64,000 nt of DNA, taken from the NCBI RefSeq assembly GCF_002154725.1, contig NZ_MTAW01000219.1, positions 61,802-125,801 on the forward strand, written 5' to 3'. The notes beneath the pieces were generated by a model. The model did not search any database and had not been told where the DNA came from. It saw only the letters and a program-made list of their open reading frames with translations. Shown here piece after piece: positions 9,746-18,935 of this stretch. The first letter of the stretch is position 1. The number at the start of each line of letters is the position of its first letter. Made by a program: the position numbers and the translations under genes. This DNA comes from Nostoc sp. 106C. Lineage in GTDB: Bacteria > Cyanobacteriota > Cyanobacteriia > Cyanobacteriales > Nostocaceae.

Positions 9746-11452
9746 ATGTTCAAAAATCAATCTATGCAGGCACGCCTGATTTTTGCTTTCATCTTCATGG
9801 GGCTTCTGGTGCTGATTGTGGCGCTGGTGGGTTTAAGCGGCAGTTCTCGGTTGAGTAAACACATCGACACCCTGGCAAATAACAATGTCCCCAGCATTTC
9901 GGGTCTGTGGAAAATTAATGAAGGACAAACTCAGATCGAGTCCTCTGAGCGCGGCTTGCTGGACATCACCTTAAACCAGGACGGACGGCAGGCAGAAATC
10001 GATCGCATGGACAATGCCTGGAAACAAATTCAGGAGGGCTTTGAGCAATACGAAGCGACCTCCAAAACGGCTGCCGAAAAGCAGGCATACAAAACCTTTT
10101 TGAACAAATGGAATGCCTGGAAGCAGGCACATGAAGAGTTTTTGCGAGTCAACCTTCAGTTTGAGAATCTGCGTGTTCTCAATCCGTTTGAAAATGCAGG
10201 AGCAGCCTCCACGGCGGCGATCGCGGCATATAAAGCGCTGGATCAGCAAGTTGAAGCAAATCGGCAACCGTTTACAGCCGTAACAGAGGCATTGCGATCG
10301 CTGCTGAAAATGAATGAGGATTTAGCAGCAGAAACCGAACGGATCTCCACAAGAGATGTCTCTCAAGTGGGATTTTGGGCATTCGTGGCAATTCTGATTG
10401 GTCCTGGAACGGCTATTTTGTTTGGGATCTTCTTCAGTAATACGATCGCCAAACCGTTAGGCGCAAAAATTGCCGGAGTGGTTGACATTGCCAAGAAAAT
10501 TTCCGCTGGAGACCTGACCAGCCAAATTTCTCAAGCTGACCAGCAAGATGAAATTGGTGAATTGCAAAACGCCTTCTACACCATGAATACGGATCTGAAT
10601 GCTCTGGTCAACCGGATTCAACAATCAGGCAATCAAATCACGCGATCGGCAGATCAAATCACAGCAACGGGCAGAAACTTGGAAGCAACCGTTGCCGAGC
10701 AGGTCGCTTCCACCAATGAAGTCACCGCCACCACGTATCAAATTGCTGCTACTTCCAGAGAACTGGTGAAAACAATGGAGCAGGTTGCCGCAATGGCGGA
10801 ACAAACCACCATAGCAGCAGGTAACAGTAAAAACAACCTGCATCACATTGATACGGTCATGCGCCAGTTGTTAGAAGCGACGCAAGTGATTTCCGCCAAA
10901 CTGGAAGTGATGCACGAACGTGCTAACAATATTAGTCGTGTAGTCACTACGATTACAGTGGTCGCCGACCAAACCAACCTCCTCTCCCTCAATGCTGCCC
11001 TGGAAGCCGAAAGAGCCGGAGAATATGGAGCAGGCTTTGCAGTCGTGGCACGAGAAATTCGTCGTCTTGCCGATCAAACCGCTGTCGCCACACTGGAGAT
11101 TGAAAAAATGATTAAGGAGATGCAATCTGCTGTAGCAACGGGGGTAATCGAGATGAATAAGTTCAATCAATCCGTTGTGGAAAGCGTGAATGATGTCAGT
11201 AACATTAGCGATCAAATTGCTCAAGTGATTCAACAAGTACAAGGATTAACTCCTCGATTTGAACGGGTCAGCCACAGTGTCGATGAACAATCTCAAGGAG
11301 CACAGCAGATCAGTGAAGCAATGGAACAACTCAGTTTAGGCTCTCAGCAAACAGCAGACTCCTTACGCGAAACTAATCAGGCATTAGAACAATTAGATAA
11401 AGCTGCACATGGATTAAAAGCAGAGATTGCTCGATTTAAGGTAATGACATAA
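9746..11452 (+). CDS. Methyl-accepting chemotaxis protein (receptor 2)
   Basis: A 568-residue chemoreceptor with a first membrane helix at about 11-31, a four-helix-bundle-type periplasmic region, a second helix ([23 protein letters not shown]), HAMP ([13 protein letters not shown]) and a cytoplasmic signalling domain nearly identical to receptor 1 around the tip ([18 protein letters not shown]). The periplasmic halves share little, so the two receptors probably arose by duplication, keep the same kinase and differ in input. An AAGGGG Shine-Dalgarno sequence lies 8 nt before the ATG. Pseudomonas wsp has a single receptor; two is a difference here. About 100 nt of low-complexity sequence separates it from the next cheW. 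Confidence 0.93.
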   Translation: MFKNQSMQARLIFAFIFMGLLVLIVALVGLSGSSRLSKHIDTLANNNVPSISGLWKINEGQTQIESSERGLLDITLNQDGRQAEIDRMDNAWKQIQEGFEQYEATSKTAAEKQAYKTFLNKWNAWKQAHEEFLRVNLQFENLRVLNPFENAGAASTAAIAAYKALDQQVEANRQPFTAVTEALRSLLKMNEDLAAETERISTRDVSQVGFWAFVAILIGPGTAILFGIFFSNTIAKPLGAKIAGVVDIAKKISAGDLTSQISQADQQDEIGELQNAFYTMNTDLNALVNRIQQSGNQITRSADQITATGRNLEATVAEQVASTNEVTATTYQIAATSRELVKTMEQVAAMAEQTTIAAGNSKNNLHHIDTVMRQLLEATQVISAKLEVMHERANNISRVVTTITVVADQTNLLSLNAALEAERAGEYGAGFAVVAREIRRLADQTAVATLEIEKMIKEMQSAVATGVIEMNKFNQSVVESVNDVSNISDQIAQVIQQVQGLTPRFERVSHSVDEQSQGAQQISEAMEQLSLGSQQTADSLRETNQALEQLDKAAHGLKAEIARFKVMT

Positions 11453-11561
11453 GAGCCACTAGCCATTAGTCATTGGATTATCAATATTCAAAACTAAAGC
11501 GTAGTGAAAATAAACAAAAACTAGCGAACTAAAAACGTCTACAGCTAGAAACAACCAACAA

Positions 11562-12314
11562 ATGACAACTAACAAACAACGAATGACCAATGACCTAGTA
11601 TCTCTGCCGGAAGCATCTGGATTAGACCATCCGACGCTCAATGATTGTTGGAATCAAATTGGTGTAATGGGCGATCGCTCCTGTGGTGAACTGAAAACGG
11701 TAATTCACTGTCGCAACTGCAAGGTGTACTCGGCAGCAGGACGCAGTTTGCTAGAGCGAAATGCTCCATCCAACTATCTCGAAGAATGGACAAATATTTT
11801 ATCAGAAGCGTCTAAAGCACAGGTTGGAGTGGGAGAAGGAACGCTGGTTCGCGCCGCCGATACCCTGTCTGTGATTATCTTTCGTCTTGGGAATGAACGA
11901 TTGGCTTTGCCCGTTAATATTCTGCAAGAAGTGACACCGCCCCAGGTGATTCATTCTGTGCCCCATCGTAGTAATGCCGTGTTTTTGGGGTTGATCAACA
12001 TTCGTGGTGAAACGTTACTCTGTGTCTCGCTCAAAGATTTACTGGGTTTGGAAGCGGCAACCACGACTCAAGCCTCTTCAATCAATCCCCAGCGCATGAT
12101 TGTGGCAGGGCGAGACGATAACAAGTGGGTTTTTCCAGTGGATGAAGTGCATGGCATCTACCGCTTTCACCTGAGCGAGTTTAAAGAAACTCCAGTGGTG
12201 ATTGCCAAAGCCGCAGAAGCCTACACAAAAGGTGTGATTACCTGGCAAGACCAAAAGCTAAATTTTTTGAACGCTGAACTGTTGTTTTACACACTGAGCC
12301 ACAAGGTGTTCTGA
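11562..12314 (+). CDS. cheW: CheW adaptor with Cys-rich N-terminal extension, WspD-like
   Basis: A 250-residue protein. Residues about 28-65 hold the pattern CWNQIGVMGDRSC ... HCRNCKVYSAAGRSLLER, which I recognise from WspD-type CheW proteins; the cysteines and histidine could bind a metal, though this is inference. A normal CheW domain follows (VIIFRLGNERLALPVNILQE ... FLGLINIRGETLLCVSL). It should link the receptors to the CheA encoded 2 nt downstream. The start is uncertain: the first codons derive from an ATGAC/CAATGAC low-complexity run seen just upstream, and ATG 11583 (MTNDLVSL) is equally good. WspB- and WspD-like CheW proteins in one cluster are the hallmark of Wsp systems. Confidence 0.88.
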   Translation: MTTNKQRMTNDLVSLPEASGLDHPTLNDCWNQIGVMGDRSCGELKTVIHCRNCKVYSAAGRSLLERNAPSNYLEEWTNILSEASKAQVGVGEGTLVRAADTLSVIIFRLGNERLALPVNILQEVTPPQVIHSVPHRSNAVFLGLINIRGETLLCVSLKDLLGLEAATTTQASSINPQRMIVAGRDDNKWVFPVDEVHGIYRFHLSEFKETPVVIAKAAEAYTKGVITWQDQKLNFLNAELLFYTLSHKVF

Positions 12315-12316
12315 CT

Positions 12317-14560
12317 ATGAGCAATGATTCGATACTGGAGCTATTTCGCCAGGAAGTGGAGACTCAGGTTGCCATTTTGAATCAGGAATTGCTCGCCTTG
12401 GAAGCCAATCCACAATCGGATGAGGCGATCGAAGCATTGATGCGGGCAGCCCATTCTATTAAAGGTGCAGCGCGGATGGTTTCCCTTGATCCCGTGATTT
12501 ACCTGGCGCACGGCATGGAAGATTACTTCGTAGCAGCGCAAACCCAGATCTTTAAGCTCGATTCAAACCAGATTGACCAATTGTTGCAGGGAGTTGATCT
12601 GCTTCAAGCGCTCAGTCAGGTGCATGAAGCCGAGATATTGAACTGGCTAGCTGAAAAGACGGAGGAGTTTGAGCGTGCTCAGACTACGATTGCGGCGCTG
12701 CTCCCTGCCAATTTCAATGAACGCCGAGCCTCTTCGCTTGTCTCCGTTGAGCAACGTTCAGCCCTAAGTCATTATCAGCCTGGCGATGATCAAGCCAATG
12801 TCGCGGAGACGGTGACGACACCCAGCGATCGCGTAGTTCGCGTCACGGCTGAAAATTTGAATCGAATTATGGGACTGGCAGGGGAATCGCTGGTCGAAGC
12901 TAATTGGCTACAACCCTTTGCTGATTCCTTCACCGTCCTCAAATCTCGACAACTAGAGCTTGCCAAACTGCTGGAAACCATTCACACAACATTGGCACAA
13001 GCGTCCATTGATGCAGAGAGGCAGCAAGCGATCGATACGGCACGCCGCAAGGCCCAGGAATGCCGTGAAATTCTTAGCGATCGCTTGGGTGAGCTAGAAC
13101 TCTATGCCCGCCGTACCACGAACTTGAGCGATCGCCTCTACCGGGAAGTGATCGCCTCTCACATGCGTCCCTTTATCGACGGTGTACAGAGCTTTCCCCG
13201 CATGGTGCGCGACCTGGCGCGACGCTTAAATAAGCAAGTCAAATTGGAAATCATTGGACAATCCACTCCGGTTGATCGCGACATCCTCAAAAAACTGGAA
13301 GCACCTCTGACCCATATGATTCGCAACGCGATCGCTCATGGCATTGAAGCTCCAGAAGTCCGTGCGGCTGCGGGTAAACCCTTTGAGGGAACGGTACGTT
13401 TAGAGGCCTTTCATCGTGGCGGGATGCTGGCAATTACCGTGTCGGATGATGGTCAAGGAATCGATTTTGAGCATTTGCGGCAGAAGATTATTGATCGCCA
13501 CTTAACCTCGCCCGAAACCGCAACCCAACTCACAGAAGCAGAAATCATCGAATTTCTGTTCTTGCCGGGATTCTCGACCGCAGACCAGGTAACTGAAATC
13601 TCCGGGCGCGGAGTGGGGCTAGATATTGCCAGGAGCATAGTGCAAGAAGTGGGCGGTTCCATTCGCGCCCTCTCGCAACCGGGCAAAGGCACCAGTTTCC
13701 ACTTCCAGCTTCCCCTCACCCTATCTGTTGTCAGAACCCTGATTGTCGAGATCTCTGATGAACCCTACGCTTTTCCCCTGGCACGGGTTGATCAAATTGT
13801 CAAACTCAATCAATCTGAGATTTACGTCATAGAAGGTCGTCAGTATTTCACCAAAGACGATCGCAATATTGGTTTGATTGTGGCTCATCATGTTTTGGAA
13901 CGACCAGAACCTTCATCTGCAAACGAAGTACTGTGTGTGGTTGTGATTAGCGATCAATCGAATGTCTATGGTTTAGTTGTAGACCAGTTTTTAGGCGAAC
14001 GGGATTTAGTGGTGCGTCCCCTTGATCCACGTTTGGGAAAAGTGCGGGATATTAGCGCTTCGGCGTTAATGGACGATGGCTCACCCGTTTTGATTGTAGA
14101 TGTATCTGATTTGGTACGTTCAATTGACAATCTGCTCAACAGTGGTCAACTTAGACCCGTTGATGTGAATAAAGCGAAAAAAGCTTCCGATCGCAAACGC
14201 CTTTTAGTCGTAGATGATTCCATTACAGTGCGTGAGACAACTCGTAAATTGCTGCAAAATCGCGGCTACAATGTCGATGTTGCAGTAAATGGAATGGATG
14301 CCTGGACAGCCATTCGCAGCAATCACTACGATCTGGTAGTCAGCGATATTGATATGCCCCGGATGAACGGCATTGAACTCGTCAAACAAATCAAAGAGCA
14401 TCCCAAACTGCATTCGCTACCCGTCATTATCGTCTCTTATCGCGATCAGGAAGACGATCGCATTCAGGGTATGGAAGCAGGCGCAGATTATTACATTGCC
14501 AAAAGCAGCTTTCACGACGATACGCTTGTGAATGCAATCGTAGACCTGATTGGTAAATAA
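12317..14560 (+). CDS. cheA: CheA-type hybrid histidine kinase with C-terminal receiver, WspE-like
   Basis: A 747-residue kinase: HPt domain with AAHSIKGAARM (phospho-accepting His46), a variable linker, dimerisation helices, and the ATPase with N box (HMIRNAIAHGIEAPEVR), G1 (SDDGQGID), F box (LFLPGFSTAD) and G2 (GRGVGLDIA). A CheW-like regulatory domain (VRTLIVEISDEPYAFPLARV) comes next, then a receiver (RLLVVDDSITVRETTRKLL, phospho-Asp in VVSDIDMP, Lys in YYIAKSS). There is no separate P2 domain. In Wsp, the kinase phosphorylates both WspF (CheB) and a GGDEF regulator, WspR. No such regulator lies in this window, so the output must be elsewhere, via the fused receiver, or lost. All catalytic motifs look intact. 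Confidence 0.95.
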   Translation: MSNDSILELFRQEVETQVAILNQELLALEANPQSDEAIEALMRAAHSIKGAARMVSLDPVIYLAHGMEDYFVAAQTQIFKLDSNQIDQLLQGVDLLQALSQVHEAEILNWLAEKTEEFERAQTTIAALLPANFNERRASSLVSVEQRSALSHYQPGDDQANVAETVTTPSDRVVRVTAENLNRIMGLAGESLVEANWLQPFADSFTVLKSRQLELAKLLETIHTTLAQASIDAERQQAIDTARRKAQECREILSDRLGELELYARRTTNLSDRLYREVIASHMRPFIDGVQSFPRMVRDLARRLNKQVKLEIIGQSTPVDRDILKKLEAPLTHMIRNAIAHGIEAPEVRAAAGKPFEGTVRLEAFHRGGMLAITVSDDGQGIDFEHLRQKIIDRHLTSPETATQLTEAEIIEFLFLPGFSTADQVTEISGRGVGLDIARSIVQEVGGSIRALSQPGKGTSFHFQLPLTLSVVRTLIVEISDEPYAFPLARVDQIVKLNQSEIYVIEGRQYFTKDDRNIGLIVAHHVLERPEPSSANEVLCVVVISDQSNVYGLVVDQFLGERDLVVRPLDPRLGKVRDISASALMDDGSPVLIVDVSDLVRSIDNLLNSGQLRPVDVNKAKKASDRKRLLVVDDSITVRETTRKLLQNRGYNVDVAVNGMDAWTAIRSNHYDLVVSDIDMPRMNGIELVKQIKEHPKLHSLPVIIVSYRDQEDDRIQGMEAGADYYIAKSSFHDDTLVNAIVDLIGK

Positions 14561-14662
14561 CAGAGTGACGAGCCGAAAGAATTAAGGGTGCGTTAAAAGT
14601 TCTTCTTTTTCGACGAAGCCATTTACAGTAGATATAGCCAAGTTTAGCAGACATTTCCACCC

Positions 14663-15706
14663 ATGATGAGAATTGCAATCGTCAACGATATGGCTATGGC
14701 AGTGGAAGCCCTCAAACGGGTGTTGTTAACTGTTCCTGGCTATGACGTTGCCTGGATTGCGAGAGATGGTGCTGAGGCGATCGCCCGTTGCCTTAAAGAC
14801 ACCCCTGACTTAATTTTGATGGACTTATTCATGCCAAGTATCGATGGCGTGGAAGCAACTCGCCAAATTATGCAGCAGTCTCCCTGCGCCATTTTAATTG
14901 TCACCGCCAGTGTGGGCAAGAATGCCGGAAAAGTGTTTGAGGCAATGGGCTATGGTGCCCGTGATGCCGTAGAAACACCCGTCTTAGGCACTCAAGGCAG
15001 CCCCGAAGCCGCCCAATCTTTACTGACCAAAATTGCCACCCTCAGTAAGTTAATTGGCAAATCCCCTCCGCCTGCAACGCTCCATCCCACAATTTCAAAA
15101 TCCACTCCCCAGCTCACAACCCATACCTCACACCCTCCCCTAGTAGCGATCGGCTCCTCTACAGGTGGTCCCAAAGCACTTGCCACTATTCTTTCCCGCC
15201 TCCCAGCTAACTTCGGAGCCGCGATTGCAATTGTTCAACACGTCGATCAGCAGTTTTCTGGTGGACTAGTAGATTGGCTAAACCAGCAAACCCCACTGAC
15301 AGTGCGATTAGCGATAACGGGCGATCGCTTAGAAAAAGGCATTGTCCTCGTGGCAGGCACTAATGATCACCTCAGCCTCAGGTCTGACTTAACATTGCAG
15401 TATGTGAAAGACCCAGTTGATTACCCCTACCGTCCTTCAGTCGATGTGTTTTTCAAAAGTCTGGCTCAGTTTTGGAACCGTAAAGCCATTGCTATATTAC
15501 TCACAGGCATGGGACAGGATGGCGCTGAAGGGCTTAGGCTACTGCGATCTCGCGGTTGGCATACGATCGCCCAAGATGAAAAAAGCTCTGTCGTCTATGG
15601 AATGCCCAAAGCAGCCGTTCAACTCAAGGCAGCGGTTGAAGTTTTGAATCCAGAGGCGATTGGCGATCACTTAATTCAGCAAATTACGCAGCAATTCTCA
15701 TTTTGA
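14663..15706 (+). CDS. cheB: CheB receptor methylesterase, WspF-like
   Basis: A 347-residue protein: receiver ([18 protein letters not shown], phospho-Asp54 in LILMDLFMP), a Pro/Ser/Thr-rich linker at about 125-160, and a methylesterase/deamidase domain with the triad motifs [12 protein letters not shown] (Ser), [11 protein letters not shown] (His) and [13 protein letters not shown] (Asp). The receiver segment [18 protein letters not shown] closely matches my recollection of Pseudomonas WspF and lacks the usual Lys-Pro switch. It removes methyl groups added by CheR and resets receptor activity. It ends the co-directional block; the next 900 bp hold only repeats and transposon debris. ATG 14663 or 14666 is possible. 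The 102-nt gap after cheA is the largest between core genes except that before cheW. Confidence 0.94.
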   Translation: MMRIAIVNDMAMAVEALKRVLLTVPGYDVAWIARDGAEAIARCLKDTPDLILMDLFMPSIDGVEATRQIMQQSPCAILIVTASVGKNAGKVFEAMGYGARDAVETPVLGTQGSPEAAQSLLTKIATLSKLIGKSPPPATLHPTISKSTPQLTTHTSHPPLVAIGSSTGGPKALATILSRLPANFGAAIAIVQHVDQQFSGGLVDWLNQQTPLTVRLAITGDRLEKGIVLVAGTNDHLSLRSDLTLQYVKDPVDYPYRPSVDVFFKSLAQFWNRKAIAILLTGMGQDGAEGLRLLRSRGWHTIAQDEKSSVVYGMPKAAVQLKAAVEVLNPEAIGDHLIQQITQQFSF

Positions 15707-15731
15707 AATGAATAGACTATTAACTGTAGCG

Positions 15732-15967
15732 ACCTGCAATGCTAATCGCTCAAACCTGCAATCATGACATTTACAAACCAGGATTAATTGCAACTATAAT
15801 TGCGCCTCAGTCAGGATTAATTGCAACCAACCTACAATCATCGGTTTGAGCCAGCATTATTTGCAAATAACCGAAAGTCCGGTCAAACAGTAGGCAAGAC
15901 AGGTTGCTCAAAAAACACCCTGACTTGTAGACAAAATTATTTAAATTTCAGCCAGGATTTACTGCAA
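15732..15967. repeat. Degenerate direct-repeat array, possibly a transposon end
   Basis: Two short motifs recur as direct repeats. Motif A, consensus CAGGATTAATTGCAA, is at 15779-15793, 15812-15826, 15852-15866 (CAGCATTATTTGCAA) and 15953-15967 (CAGGATTTACTGCAA). Motif B, ACCTRCAAT, is at 15732, 15754 and 15830. Multiple irregularly spaced sites of about 15-20 bp in one orientation are typical of Tn7-like or Tn5053-like transposon ends, where several transposase molecules bind; an array of regulator sites is an alternative. No matching array was seen to the left of the pLGIC genes. Confidence 0.5.
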
Positions 15968-16091
15968 CTATAAAGGTAAAAGAAACGACCGTTTTCTTTA
16001 CTACTATGATTGATATCCAAGTCTCCATAGAATCGATTCAAGTTTGGTAACGAAACTCGGTAAAAATATTTAAGGCAACATATACTGTTCA

Positions 16092-16636
16092 GTGAGGAAG
16101 AAATCAATTCTTACTAAACATCTTCAAGCCGTAGCAAAAATTCTGTATCAAGAAGCAGAGACTGAAGAATTAGAGAGTCTAGCCGGGATTGAAAAAACAA
16201 TTAGAGCGCAAACTCTAGAATACATTACACCAGAATTAGGGGTTTTTTTCTCAAAGAAGCAACAGGAACTTCATCCGGCCGAGTAAGAACAATCAAAAGT
16301 ATTCTCGGAGAATTACCAGTCAGTGAGAAACAAGCACGAAAGTTAAAACTAGACAAAAATCAAAAAATAAGTCCTTATTTAGAGCAATGTTGCTTGAGAG
16401 CAAGTGCGAATGTCTCCTATGAAAATGCAGCAAAAGATATTTATAAATATACCGGGATGTCGATTTCTGCTAATACACAACAAAGAATCGTTCAGCGGTA
16501 TGAGTTTCCCGAAATAGAATGTGGACAAGAGCTAGAAGAAATTAGCGTGGACGGCGGTAAGGTGAGGCTTAGGATTGAAATACAAGGACAGCCATGCATC
16601 TAGAAAGACTATAAAGCCAGAGTCCATCTCCAGCCT
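16092..16636 (+). pseudogene. ISKra4-family transposase remnant
   Basis: The first frame (HLQAVAKILYQEAETEELES ... LEYITPELGVFF) continues in another frame (LKEATGTSSGRVRTIKSILG ... CCLRASANVSYENAAKDIYK ... EEISVDGGKVRLR) after a shift at a run of seven T near 16240. An in-frame TAG at 16601 then interrupts a continuing match (GQPC, stop, KDYKA). The SANVSYENAA and SVDGGK motifs are those of ISKra4-family transposases. Only the N-terminal 40% or so remains and the catalytic core is missing, so it is dead. It lies where wspR would be expected. Confidence 0.8.
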
Positions 16637-16851
16637 CTCTATAAAACAATACAGTTCAGTTAAGAAAATTCATTGACAACAAAGTTCACAAATAATTACT
16701 AAACAAAAAACCGAACAATTATTTTGGAGGGGGCTTGGGGGACGCAACCGTCCCCCAATCGGGGGTTTGGGGGATAATCCCCCAAATCTTGGTTTTTGTT
16801 CGACAGATGAGAACTCTTATCACCATAACTGAACCGTATTGCTCTATAAAA
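16637..16851. mobile_element. 195-bp MITE with 10-bp target-site duplication
   Basis: The element spans 16647-16841. Its ends are imperfect inverted repeats, CAATACAGTTCAGTTA on the left and TAACTGAACCGTATTG on the right. It is flanked by the perfect direct repeat CTCTATAAAA at 16637-16646 and 16842-16851, which shows insertion directly. The interior has no gene but contains G-runs and two GC-rich hairpins (16731-16795) that could also form quadruplexes. A 10-bp duplication suits mobilisation by an IS4-like transposase (inference). The right duplication lies 4 bp from the stop codon of the next gene. A solo end of the same type lies at 41126-41142. Confidence 0.85.
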
Positions 16852-16855
16852 TTCT

Positions 16856-17209
16856 TTAACGTGACTCTAGCTTTGAGACTCGTGTCTCTAATTTGTTGAC
16901 TTGTTGCTTCAGTTCAACCACTAAAGTTGCGAGGCGATCAAACATGCGGTCGCGTTCTGTTTGTGATACGTTGCCTCTAGAGCCAGTTGGCTGTCGAGGG
17001 GTAAGTGTGGTTCTTGGCGATGGAGACAGGCGGGTTTGCCCTAGTTGAGACTGTATCTGACTTAACTGCGACTCAACACGATTCAAGTCTGCTTCCAGAT
17101 TATTAATCCGAGATTCTATTTGTTGTGATGAAGCGGTATTCGATAATAGCCCCATCCAAAGAACAATTGCAAAAATTCCGGCAAATAATAATCTTTTAAT
17201 TTTAAACAT
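16856..17209 (-). CDS. Exported coiled-coil protein, function unknown
   Basis: A 117-residue protein with a signal peptide (KIKRLLFAGIFAIVLWMGLL, then a SSQQ-type cleavage site). A heptad coiled coil follows (IESRINNLEADLNRVESQLS), then a Ser/Pro/Thr/Arg-rich hinge and a second coiled coil (LATLVVELKQQVNKLETRVS). ATG 17209 is preferred over 17215 because GGAG lies 9 nt before it but only 3 nt before the other. It is probably periplasmic and oligomeric. The MITE sits directly after its stop, so its original terminator may have been displaced. No family recognised. Confidence 0.65.
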   Translation of the reverse strand: MFKIKRLLFAGIFAIVLWMGLLSNTASSQQIESRINNLEADLNRVESQLSQIQSQLGQTRLSPSPRTTLTPRQPTGSRGNVSQTERDRMFDRLATLVVELKQQVNKLETRVSKLESR

Positions 17210-17305
17210 TATCATTTACTCCTTTGGGTAAGTTGGTAGATGAAAAAATTCCTATCTACCCGCTTCCCTTAATTTTCTTATCTTAATTCTCCTCTGTGTC
17301 TGGAT

Positions 17306-18790
17306 TTATTTATCATGTTCTAAGTTAGAAAATAGCCTCTGCCAATCGATAGGGTTGTTGCTATTTTCTCCCTCTTTCACCTCAAATGTGAGGTTACAAG
17401 CTTTTGGTTGTTCTAGCGCTTCCACACAGATTTCGGCAACATCTTCACGGCTGATTTTGCCTTTAATATTATCACCTTGCTCCAAGATTAATTCTTTCCC
17501 GCCTATTTCCTCTGTTAAAGCACAAGGTCGAATAATTGTGTAAGAAATTCCACTTTCTCTTAAACTATCTTCACCCTTTAGTTTCCAAGTTAAAATTCCT
17601 CCCAATTGGTCATTTAATTTGACTGCTGGAGGTTCTTCATCTAGATTAAGACCTGGGCGTCCGGGACGAGTTACACCCGCAGAACTAACTAATACAAACT
17701 TTGGTAAAGTTACTCCACCATAAGCTTTAATTGATTCCACTTGCAAACTGAAGCCACCAGGTGCAAAATGAGGATTTAATGCGCCATCATATTCAAATTT
17801 GCTTAACATCAGTTGCAATGAGCAAACTCTGCTAGAGTCGATTGCTGGTGCATCATTGACAATTTTGGCGCGAAATACAGGAATTAACTCGGCAAAAGGA
17901 ATGCGAACATCTATCCAGGTATTAGCTACGGTGTTAAAAGAATAACTATAACCAAGTCCATCCCATTTCGCGTCTGTCCGTAGAAATAATTTATAGCGTT
18001 TACCATCGCCTCTAACGCGTAGTTCTACACCGTCGTACCCAGCTAAATTGAAGGCTGGGTCAAAATTTTTAGTTCTAACAGAAGCAAATCCTCCGGAGTT
18101 GGCGGTAGAAACATTACCAGCAAACAAAGCTGTATTTTCTACAAATTGTATATTACTCGCACTCACGCCACCCATAACCACATCATCCAAAGCTCCCCAG
18201 GTATTCCGCAATTCATCTGATGGCTTGGTAAAATCAAATATTAGTTTTTCATGAGATTGATTGAGATATTTTTTTGCTGCTTCTACCAAGTTTTTTACAC
18301 CTAGATATTCTACATTTTCAGGTGTATCACCAACGATTTCTGGTTGATAAAATTTGATGCCTTGATAATATTTAGCTCTATTTTCTGTATCTCCTTCTAC
18401 TGGTTGCACTCGCACTGCCGTGCAACATATTACAGCTTGGATATTAGCCATAACAACAGAAGTCAAAGTTTCTGGTTTAGTAATATCTGCAACTACTAAG
18501 TCAACATCATTACCCAAAATTGACCTAGCTTTGTCAAGGTCACGAACAAGCGATCGCACTTGATAACCACGTTCTAATAATCGCTGCACGACGCGTTTGC
18601 CTAAACCACCTGTTGCACCTGCTACTAATATTGCACCCACAGTTCTTCCTCCATTGGGTTGATATTTCTCATCCTTGGGACGACCTTGGATTAACTGTTG
18701 TACCCAGTTCAGGAAAGGAATGACCTCAAAATATGTCAAAGTTTCAATGAACCTGCCTAAGTCCCATTGAGAACGATTTTTGTCAGCCAC
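17306..18790 (-). CDS. NmrA/SDR-type NAD(P)-binding protein with inserted CIA30 domain
   Basis: A 494-residue protein. After an amphipathic N-terminus there is a Rossmann fold with GATGGLGKRVVQRLLERGYQ at about 58-77 and DVDLVVADITKP, as in NmrA/Ycf39-like atypical dehydrogenases. A CIA30 (complex I intermediate-associated) module is inserted at about 185-350 (LIFDFTKPSDELRNTWGALD, VSTANSGGFASVRTK, YDGVELRVRGDGKRYKL). The Rossmann part resumes with FVLVSSAGVTRPGRPGL and ISYTIIRPCALTEE. The family is widespread in cyanobacteria and plastids and is thought to act in complex assembly or cofactor-linked regulation; the exact role is not known. The start is GTG with GAGGA 8 nt upstream (minus strand). 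Confidence 0.85.
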   Translation of the reverse strand: MADKNRSQWDLGRFIETLTYFEVIPFLNWVQQLIQGRPKDEKYQPNGGRTVGAILVAGATGGLGKRVVQRLLERGYQVRSLVRDLDKARSILGNDVDLVVADITKPETLTSVVMANIQAVICCTAVRVQPVEGDTENRAKYYQGIKFYQPEIVGDTPENVEYLGVKNLVEAAKKYLNQSHEKLIFDFTKPSDELRNTWGALDDVVMGGVSASNIQFVENTALFAGNVSTANSGGFASVRTKNFDPAFNLAGYDGVELRVRGDGKRYKLFLRTDAKWDGLGYSYSFNTVANTWIDVRIPFAELIPVFRAKIVNDAPAIDSSRVCSLQLMLSKFEYDGALNPHFAPGGFSLQVESIKAYGGVTLPKFVLVSSAGVTRPGRPGLNLDEEPPAVKLNDQLGGILTWKLKGEDSLRESGISYTIIRPCALTEEIGGKELILEQGDNIKGKISREDVAEICVEALEQPKACNLTFEVKEGENSNNPIDWQRLFSNLEHDK

Positions 18791-18935
18791 GATCGCGTCC
18801 TCATAACTTTCTTAAGTCTAGCTTAAGAAGAAGACTGAAGAATAAGCATAGACATTTTTTACGCTTTAGATTGTAGACTGGATTAAAGCAGCTTGTAATG
18901 CTCCCTATTTAATATTTACTAATAAAGGCTGATGA

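Noticed and set aside
6905..11242. Long antisense frames across the chemotaxis genes
   Set aside because: They are by-products of codon bias in higher-GC coding DNA, with low-complexity or Cys/His-rich translations and no family resemblance.
16200..16300. Programmed frameshift in the ISKra4-like transposase at the T7 run
   Set aside because: The gene also has an in-frame stop and lacks its catalytic part, so decay explains the shift.
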